A DNA stretch of 36,228 nt from Burkholderiaceae bacterium (GTDB lineage Bacteria; Pseudomonadota; Gammaproteobacteria; Burkholderiales; Burkholderiaceae_B), in assembly GCA_020851995.1 (NCBI GenBank), contig JADZBO010000099.1, positions 1-36,228 on the forward strand, read 5' to 3'. The translations under genes were made by a program, and so were the position numbers. Numbering within the stretch: position 1 is the first letter of the stretch; each line of letters opens with the position of its first letter. Shown here piece after piece: positions 31,018 to 36,228 of the stretch. The notes under the pieces are model-generated. The model had not been told where the DNA came from. It saw only the letters and a list, made by a program, of their open reading frames with translations, and did no database searches.

Positions 31018-31929
31018 TTATTCGTCGACGATCTTGGTCAGTCGCTGCGCATCAAAAGGCTGTGCCGGGGTCTCGACACGCGACCCTAGCGCCTCAAGTG
31101 CCTGGCAGAGGTTCGCGATGCGCGCATCCTGCTGCGCGGTGTGTGCAATCAGTTCATGCAGTACCCGGGCAAGAGGGTCTGCCGCGCCAGGGTCCACTGC
31201 ATAGGCGCTGAAGCCTCCGGGTTCCTGGGGTACCGCGGTCGCCCCACCCCTGGACAGCAGCGCCTGTAGCGGCGCGGGATCCAGTCCGCCCTGCTCGCAG
31301 GGCGTGATCAGCGGCTTGCTCGTGGTTGGCCGGCCGCCCCCTGCCATTGCGCCTGCACGTTGATGTTCAGATTCCGCCGGGTGGCCATCGCCACCCTCGG
31401 TTCCGGGCGCGTCGTCTTGCCCGATGATGCGTGCGGGGTTGCCCACGGCAGTTGCACCTGCCGGGACGGGTTTGACCACCACCGCGTTGGAACCGATGCG
31501 TGCTCCGTCGCCGACGGTAAACCCGCCCAGCACTTGCGCACCGGCACCGACCACGACGCCTTTGCCCAGAGTCGGGTGCCGCTTGGTACCCTTGTAAAGT
31601 CGCGTGCCGCCCAGTGTCACGCCCTGATAAATCGTACAGTCATCGCCGATTTCAGCCGTTTCGCCAATGACCACGCCAAAACCGTGGTCGATGAACACAC
31701 GCCGGCCAATCTGTGCGCCGGGGTGAATTTCGATGCCAGTCAGCATCCGTCCGAGATGCGACACAAAGCGGGCGAGCCAGAGCAAGCCTGCCGCCCACAG
31801 CCAGTGAGCGGCACGATGGATCATGATCGCGTGCAGGCCCGGGTAACAGGTGAGCACCTCCAGTTTGCTGCGGGCAGCAGGATCCCGCTCGAGGATGCAG
31901 GCGATGTCTTCACGCAAATTTTTCAGCAT
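31018..31929 (-). CDS. cysE: Serine O-acetyltransferase with a long C-terminal extension
   Basis: A 303-residue protein that makes O-acetylserine, the precursor of cysteine. The first 170 residues match the short CysE/EpsC type: helical [20 protein letters not shown], then the left-handed beta-helix with [27 protein letters not shown] (by landmark; Asp81-His82), [30 protein letters not shown] and VGNPARIIG. About 133 residues follow that are rich in Ala, Gly and Pro, then a helical end ([26 protein letters not shown]). That tail is not part of the usual enzyme. It lies 40 bases downstream of trmJ on the same strand, so the two are probably co-transcribed. Confidence 0.9.
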   Translation of the reverse strand: MLKNLREDIACILERDPAARSKLEVLTCYPGLHAIMIHRAAHWLWAAGLLWLARFVSHLGRMLTGIEIHPGAQIGRRVFIDHGFGVVIGETAEIGDDCTIYQGVTLGGTRLYKGTKRHPTLGKGVVVGAGAQVLGGFTVGDGARIGSNAVVVKPVPAGATAVGNPARIIGQDDAPGTEGGDGHPAESEHQRAGAMAGGGRPTTSKPLITPCEQGGLDPAPLQALLSRGGATAVPQEPGGFSAYAVDPGAADPLARVLHELIAHTAQQDARIANLCQALEALGSRVETPAQPFDAQRLTKIVDE

Positions 31930-31969
31930 AGCGGTGTCATGGTAGCGCAGCGGATGGGGCGCAGAGAGA

Positions 31970-32797
31970 TTAACCGGACTTTGCGGGTGGATACGCCCGG
32001 CCGGCGGTCGCGATCATGGCAGTACACACGCCACGCCACATATCGACCTCGTCCCGGGTGAGCGCGCAACGCCCGAACAGATGCCGCATGCGCGGCATCA
32101 GCTTTTTCGGGTGTGCGGGATCAAGAAATTCAACCGCCTCGAGCGCCTGCTCAAGATGCGTGATCAGCGCCTGCACCGCTTCGCTGCTTGCAGGGCGGCG
32201 GCCCGGATCATTGCTGGCCGCACGGACTGAGGCGTCGGCCGTCGCGCTTTCCGGTGCGGCGATCGGTGTCTGCGCAATCGGCGGGTTCAACAGCGCGTAG
32301 CGCATTTCCCAGGCGGCGAGTTGCAACGCCTGGGCGACGTTGAGCGAACTGTAAGCCGGATTCGCGGGAATCTGACAGACCCGGTGACACAGCGCGATCT
32401 GGGCATTCGTCAGTCCCGACCGCTCGGTGCCCGCCACGATCGCGACGCGGGCGTCGGGATGCAGGGCGAGGTGCGATGCCGCGAGGAGGGCGGCCTGGCG
32501 GATGTCCAGGCCGGGCGGGCCCAGGTCGCGCTCGCGCGCGGTCAGGGCAAACGCCAGTGTGACCGGCGCGAGCGCATCGGCGAGCGTTGGGTGGATCGCC
32601 GCGGCATTCAGCACGTCGTTGGCGCCGCTGGCCAGTGCAATCGCTTCGGGCTGAATGGAGATTGCGTCGATACGAGGCGCCACGAGCGTCAGTTCCGAAA
32701 ACCCCATTGTCTTGATTGCGCGGGCGGCGGAACCGACATTTCCGGGATGGCTGGGCTCGGTCATGACGAAACGTACACGGTCAAAGGCCGGAGTCAT
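31970..32797 (-). CDS. trmJ: tRNA (Cm32/Um32) methyltransferase TrmJ (SpoU/SPOUT family)
   Basis: A 275-residue SPOUT-class RNA 2'-O-methyltransferase. Motif 1 is [23 protein letters not shown] (by landmark, residues about 11-33). Motif 2 is [20 protein letters not shown] and motif 3 is [20 protein letters not shown], which form the knotted AdoMet site. The [13 protein letters not shown] form and the C-terminal helical tail fit TrmJ, which methylates position 32 of several tRNAs, better than TrmL or TrmH. The ATG at 32797 is divergent from suhB across 39 AT-rich bases. Confidence 0.88.
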   Translation of the reverse strand: MTPAFDRVRFVMTEPSHPGNVGSAARAIKTMGFSELTLVAPRIDAISIQPEAIALASGANDVLNAAAIHPTLADALAPVTLAFALTARERDLGPPGLDIRQAALLAASHLALHPDARVAIVAGTERSGLTNAQIALCHRVCQIPANPAYSSLNVAQALQLAAWEMRYALLNPPIAQTPIAAPESATADASVRAASNDPGRRPASSEAVQALITHLEQALEAVEFLDPAHPKKLMPRMRHLFGRCALTRDEVDMWRGVCTAMIATAGRAYPPAKSG

Positions 32798-32798
32798 T

Positions 32799-32804
32799 TA
32801 AAAT
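32799..32804 (+). promoter_or_regulatory. Possible -10 element for suhB
   Basis: TAAAAT, 32 bases before the suhB ATG, matches five of six -10 positions. No convincing -35 is seen. The 39-base divergent spacer must also hold the start region of trmJ. Confidence 0.35.
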
Positions 32805-32836
32805 GTCTTGTTAATTGGAAAAAAAGTTGATTTGTC

Positions 32837-33628
32837 ATGCACCCGATGCTTAATACCGCCGTCAAGGCGGCCCGGCGAGCTGGTTCGATCATCAATCGCG
32901 CCAGCGTTGATCTTGAACGGCTTCAAGTGGCCCGAAAGGGTCCCCACGATTATGTCACGGAAGTCGATCGTGCCGCCGAGGAGGCCATCATCGACGTGCT
33001 GCGCACGGCCTATCCCGATCACCTTTTTCTTGCCGAAGAGTCGGGCCAGCACGGTCACCCGCCCTCTGGCGAGCTGGCCGCCAATGAATGGGTGATCGAC
33101 CCCCTGGATGGCACCACGAACTACATTCACGGCTTGCCCACTTACGCGGTTTCGATCGCGCTGCGCCAGCGTGGTCAGGTGATGCATGCGGTCATCTACG
33201 ATCCCGCGCGCAATGAACTGTTCACCGCCAGTCGTGGCGGCGGCGCCTTCCTGAACGATCGCCGTGTGCGTGTTTCTGGTCAGTCCAAATACCATGACGC
33301 GCTGATTGGCGCGCGCTGGCCAGGCTCCTTCGGGCCCGACCAGTTAGCGGCGGCGCGGTTCGGGGCGCTCGCGTCCAAGTGTTCCGCAGTGCGTCGCACG
33401 GGTTCCGTGGTGCTCGATCTGGCGTATGTCGCGGCGGGACGGCTCGACGGCTTTTGCGGTCTCGGACTGCAGCAATGGGATCTGGCGGCAGCGAGCCTGA
33501 TGGTGCTGGAGGCGGGCGGGCTTGTTGCCGATCTCGAAGGCGAGCAGACCTGGATGGAGACGGGCAACGTGCTGGCCGCCACGCCCAGGATCTTTACCCA
33601 GATGCTGGCACACCTGAAGGCGGACTGA
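32837..33628 (+). CDS. suhB: Inositol-1-monophosphatase family protein SuhB
   Basis: A 263-residue Mg2+-dependent phosphatase of the inositol monophosphatase fold. Metal-binding motifs are complete: Glu67 in FLAEESG, DPLDGTTN (Asp88 and Asp91), and QQWDLAAAS near the C-terminus. The N-terminus MHPMLNTAVKAARRAGSII is typical of proteobacterial SuhB. In E. coli SuhB also joins the ribosomal-RNA antitermination complex; whether that holds here is inference. The trmJ/cysE pair lies divergent on the other side of a short AT-rich spacer. Confidence 0.93.
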   Translation: MHPMLNTAVKAARRAGSIINRASVDLERLQVARKGPHDYVTEVDRAAEEAIIDVLRTAYPDHLFLAEESGQHGHPPSGELAANEWVIDPLDGTTNYIHGLPTYAVSIALRQRGQVMHAVIYDPARNELFTASRGGGAFLNDRRVRVSGQSKYHDALIGARWPGSFGPDQLAAARFGALASKCSAVRRTGSVVLDLAYVAAGRLDGFCGLGLQQWDLAAASLMVLEAGGLVADLEGEQTWMETGNVLAATPRIFTQMLAHLKAD

Positions 33629-33745
33629 GAACACCGTGCGATTTGCGCAATCGGTGCGTCCATCACGACCCACGCCGGCTGGCCGGCGCCGTGCGGCCGG
33701 TTTATCCGTTACGATAGACCGCTTCACTGACACGCGGAGCACTTG

Positions 33746-35317
33746 ATGGAGTGGCTGCTCGACCCGACAGTCTGGGTCGGACTCCTGACCCTGGTCATTC
33801 TCGAGATCGTCCTGGGGATCGACAACCTGATCTTCATCGCGATCATCGCGGATAAACTGCCGCCCGCCGAACGCGAACGCGCTCGTGTCATCGGCCTGTC
33901 GCTTGCGCTCATCATGCGGCTGGGCCTGCTGGCCGGTATTTCGGCGCTGGTGAAGCTCAAAGAACCCTGGCTGGTGATCTATGGGGCCGAGTTTTCCGGT
34001 CGGGACATCATCCTGATGCTGGGCGGCTTTTTTCTCCTGTTCAAGGGCACGATCGAACTTCACGAGCGCCTCGAGGGCTCGCGACAAGTCACCAGCAATC
34101 CGCGTGTGCATGCGCCGTTCTGGGTGATCGTGACCCAGATTGTCGTACTTGACGCGGTCTTCTCGCTGGATGCCGTCATCACCGCCGTTGGCATGGTGGA
34201 TGAACTCGCCGTGATGATGGCCGCGGTGGTGATTGCCGTCATCATCATGCTGGTCGCCTCCCGGCCGCTGGCACGATTTGTCAACGCGCACCCCACGGTC
34301 GTCGTACTCTGCCTCGGGTTTCTGCTGATGATCGGTTTTTCGCTGGTCGCCGAGAGCTTTGGCTTTACCGTGCCCAAGGGCTACCTGTACGCGGCGATCG
34401 GCTTTTCGGTCCTGATCGAATTCCTGAATCAGATTGCGCGCAGCCGTGGCCTGAAGATCGAGGCCAGGCGCCCCATGCGCGAGCGCACAGCCGAGGCGGT
34501 GCTGCGGATGCTGGGCAAGCAACTGCCTGATGAGGAGGTTGCCCCGACCGGGCCTGCCGGAGACTTACCCGCGCTGACGTTCGGCGTCGAAGAGCGCAAC
34601 ATGGTCAGCGGAGTACTGACGCTGGCCGAACGCTCCATTCATTCCATCATGACACCCCGCACCGAGGTCTCCTGGGTGAATCTTGAGGATGATCCGCAGG
34701 ATATCCAGAAGCAGATTGCCTCGGTTCCGCACAGTTTCTTCCCGGTGTGTCGCGCAACGCTTGACGATGTGGTGGGGATCGGACGTGCCAAGGACATGAT
34801 CGCCGACATCATGACGCACGGGCAGGTGCAATCTGCCGGGTTACGTGAGCCGATCGTGGTTCACGACACAATCAGCATCATTCGCCTGATGGACACGCTC
34901 AAGCGATCCAGGGGGCAACTGGTTTTGATCTCCGACGAGTTCGGCACCATTCAGGGTCTGGTGACGCCGATCGATGTGTTCGAGGCGATCGCCGGTGAGT
35001 TCCCGGACGAGGACGAAACGCCGGACATTGCGGCCGATGGCCCAGGGCGCTGGACGGTCGATGGTGCTGCTGACCTGCACCACCTTGAACAGGTTCTCGA
35101 CACCGACGGCCTGGTCGATGAGGAGCAGGATTACACCACCCTGGCGGGCTACCTGCTTGAACGTTTTGGTCATTTGCCGAGCGCCGGAGATGCGTGCGAG
35201 TATGCCGGTCCGCGCGCGACTTTCCGCTTTGAAGTGCTCAAAATCGAAGGCCGGCGCATCGCCCTTGTCCGAATCGAGCGTATTGCGCTCGAGGAGCCGG
35301 CTGGGGCGGCGCAATAA
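33746..35317 (+). CDS. TerC-domain membrane protein with CBS and CorC/HlyC domains
   Basis: A 523-residue fusion of the YegH/YoaE/YtfL type. Residues 1 to about 235 form a TerC-like domain with seven or so membrane segments, including [17 protein letters not shown] (acidic residues in membrane) and [19 protein letters not shown]. Two CBS repeats follow (about 300-425; [17 protein letters not shown] and [26 protein letters not shown]), then a CorC/HlyC domain (about 435-515). Homologues are linked to metal-ion export or to metalation of secreted proteins; the exact substrate is unknown. ATG at 33746 is chosen with GGAG (33736-33739) 6 bases upstream; the TTG just before it would add one residue. 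uppP follows after 11 bases. Confidence 0.9.
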   Translation: MEWLLDPTVWVGLLTLVILEIVLGIDNLIFIAIIADKLPPAERERARVIGLSLALIMRLGLLAGISALVKLKEPWLVIYGAEFSGRDIILMLGGFFLLFKGTIELHERLEGSRQVTSNPRVHAPFWVIVTQIVVLDAVFSLDAVITAVGMVDELAVMMAAVVIAVIIMLVASRPLARFVNAHPTVVVLCLGFLLMIGFSLVAESFGFTVPKGYLYAAIGFSVLIEFLNQIARSRGLKIEARRPMRERTAEAVLRMLGKQLPDEEVAPTGPAGDLPALTFGVEERNMVSGVLTLAERSIHSIMTPRTEVSWVNLEDDPQDIQKQIASVPHSFFPVCRATLDDVVGIGRAKDMIADIMTHGQVQSAGLREPIVVHDTISIIRLMDTLKRSRGQLVLISDEFGTIQGLVTPIDVFEAIAGEFPDEDETPDIAADGPGRWTVDGAADLHHLEQVLDTDGLVDEEQDYTTLAGYLLERFGHLPSAGDACEYAGPRATFRFEVLKIEGRRIALVRIERIALEEPAGAAQ

Positions 35318-35328
35318 ACAAGGTCAAC

Positions 35329-36162
35329 ATGAGTATCGAAACACTGCAACTTCTGAAGGCTTTTTTTCTGGGTATCGTCGAGGGCATCACGGAGTTCCTC
35401 CCGATTTCCAGCACCGCTCACCTGATACTGGTGGGTGAGTGGATCAATTTTTCATCGACCGAGGGCAAGGTCTTCGAAGTGGTGATCCAGTTCGGATCAA
35501 TTCTTGCCGTCATGTGGGTTTTTCGTCAGCGGCTGATCAGGGTGATCGCCGGAACCTTGCGCCGCGACCCCGTCGAGCTTTCGTTCACGATGAACCTGAT
35601 CGTCGCCTTCCTTCCGGCTGCGGTCGTTGGGTTCCTGTTCATCAAGGCGATCAAGGCACTCTTCTATCATCCTTCGGTCATCGTCGTTACCCTGATTCTC
35701 GGGGGGGTCATCATGTTGTGGGTCGAGCGCAGGCGCAAGCCGGGCGTGGCGCCTATGGTCGTGACGGCGGATTCACTCGACTCGATTACCTGGAGACAGG
35801 CGCTGGTGATCGGATTGGCGCAGTGCCTGGCGATGGTTCCCGGCACTTCCCGCTCGGCCGCCACGATCATTGGAGGGATGCTGGTTGGCGTGGAACGCCG
35901 CACGGCCACCGAGTTTTCGTTTTTCCTGGCGATGCCGACCATGCTGGCTGCCGCCACTTATGACCTGATCAAGAATGCCAGTTTATTGACGCAAGCAGAC
36001 TCGCTGGCGATAGCGGTCGGGTTTGTGACCGCATTTATCAGTGCCTTACTGGTGGTCAAGGGCTTGCTGTCTTATCTGTCCGGCCACACTTACCGAGCGT
36101 TCGGCTGGTATCGTATTGCGCTTGGGGTGGTCGTGACGATCTGGCTGGTGACACGCGGCTGA
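35329..36162 (+). CDS. uppP: Undecaprenyl-diphosphatase UppP (BacA)
   Basis: A 277-residue integral membrane phosphatase that recycles undecaprenyl pyrophosphate, the lipid carrier of peptidoglycan synthesis; overproduction gives bacitracin resistance in model species. Catalytic motifs are present: GIVEGITEFLPISSTAHL near residues 14-31 (acidic glutamates and the serine pair) and VPGTSRSAATIIGG near 172-185 with the essential arginine. About eight membrane segments span the rest. AAGG lies just before the ATG at 35329. It follows the TerC-type gene closely and may share its transcript. A small GC hairpin without a T-run follows at 36169-36187. Confidence 0.96.
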   Translation: MSIETLQLLKAFFLGIVEGITEFLPISSTAHLILVGEWINFSSTEGKVFEVVIQFGSILAVMWVFRQRLIRVIAGTLRRDPVELSFTMNLIVAFLPAAVVGFLFIKAIKALFYHPSVIVVTLILGGVIMLWVERRRKPGVAPMVVTADSLDSITWRQALVIGLAQCLAMVPGTSRSAATIIGGMLVGVERRTATEFSFFLAMPTMLAAATYDLIKNASLLTQADSLAIAVGFVTAFISALLVVKGLLSYLSGHTYRAFGWYRIALGVVVTIWLVTRG

Positions 36163-36228
36163 CCCTTGCCGCCTGCTTCAGGGGCGGTCCGGATCGAAGA
36201 GCGTTTTAGGTGGCGACGCAAATCAAAA

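Noticed and set aside
33629-33745. GCCGGC inverted repeat in the suhB-TerC spacer as a terminator
   Set aside because: Six-base arms with a two-base loop cannot form a good hairpin, and there is no T-tract.
33344-34522. 392-codon minus-strand frame
   Set aside because: Antisense to suhB and the TerC-type gene; Asp/His/Gln-rich shadow composition.
36169-36187. Hairpin after uppP as a terminator
   Set aside because: CCGCCTG/CAG..GGCGG stem has a bulge and no T-run, so termination is not supported.

Overview
The window looks like chromosomal DNA from a betaproteobacterium of the order Burkholderiales, most likely the family Alcaligenaceae. The grounds are the GC-rich sequence, two Bug-type (TctC) periplasmic binding proteins beside acyl-CoA genes, a dapA-bamC pair, a ureDABCEFG urease cluster and a YciO-type protein. 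The assignment is inferred from gene content; no rRNA or other taxonomic marker is present. Most of the window is core metabolism and housekeeping.

Layout. (1) 1-6437, carboxylic acid and acyl-CoA metabolism: the 3' end of an acyl-CoA carboxylase carboxyltransferase gene, a Bug solute-binding protein, a convergent MFS permease, an ADP-forming acyl-CoA synthetase, and a translationally coupled pair (SCP2-like small protein plus alpha/beta hydrolase). (2) 6521-8086, a GT39/ArnT-type membrane glycosyltransferase. (3) 8100-10542, a six-copy 23-bp repeat array, a 22-bp perfect palindrome over a promoter, an IlvD/Edd dehydratase of the L-arabinonate dehydratase type, a truncated rraA-family remnant, a bidirectional terminator and tRNA-His. 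(4) 10611-13838, cardiolipin synthase, an orphan amino-acid-type binding protein, a DUF1622 membrane protein behind a 24-bp repeat array, and tRNA-Arg(TCT). (5) 13967-17374, a run of same-strand genes: yciO, an M50 site-2-protease-like gene, dapA and bamC, followed by a dense run of hairpins and a terminator. (6) 17621-23065, urease operon ureD-A-B-C-E-F-G with a textbook NtrC site and a sigma-54 -24/-12 promoter, so it should be induced by nitrogen limitation. (7) 23189-27079, mutS followed by a roxA-like ribosomal oxygenase on the minus strand. (8) 27080-28271, a gene-poor spacer holding a probable IS200/IS605-type end or other structured relic, then an MgtC-family gene. (9) 28312-30849, a repeat array, a strong promoter, and an operon of Bug protein plus both subunits of a 3-oxoacid CoA-transferase, ending in a hairpin. 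(10) 30898-36162, a 36-bp alternating purine/pyrimidine tract, trmJ-cysE on the minus strand, suhB, a TerC/CBS/CorC protein, and uppP.

The least explained signal is in the spacers rather than the genes. Five intergenic regions each carry a short direct-repeat array with a different unit of 21-32 bp: 8100-8236, 12083-12139, 13260-13379, 23096-23179 and 28312-28368. A sixth spacer (ureF-ureG) carries a pentanucleotide array whose units are all GANTC. Three of the arrays sit just upstream of apparent promoters; two lie between convergent genes. They may be regulator-binding arrays, copy-number-variable loci, or footprints of transposon ends with multiple transposase-binding repeats. I see no intact mobile element, phage, CRISPR array, toxin-antitoxin pair or defence system.
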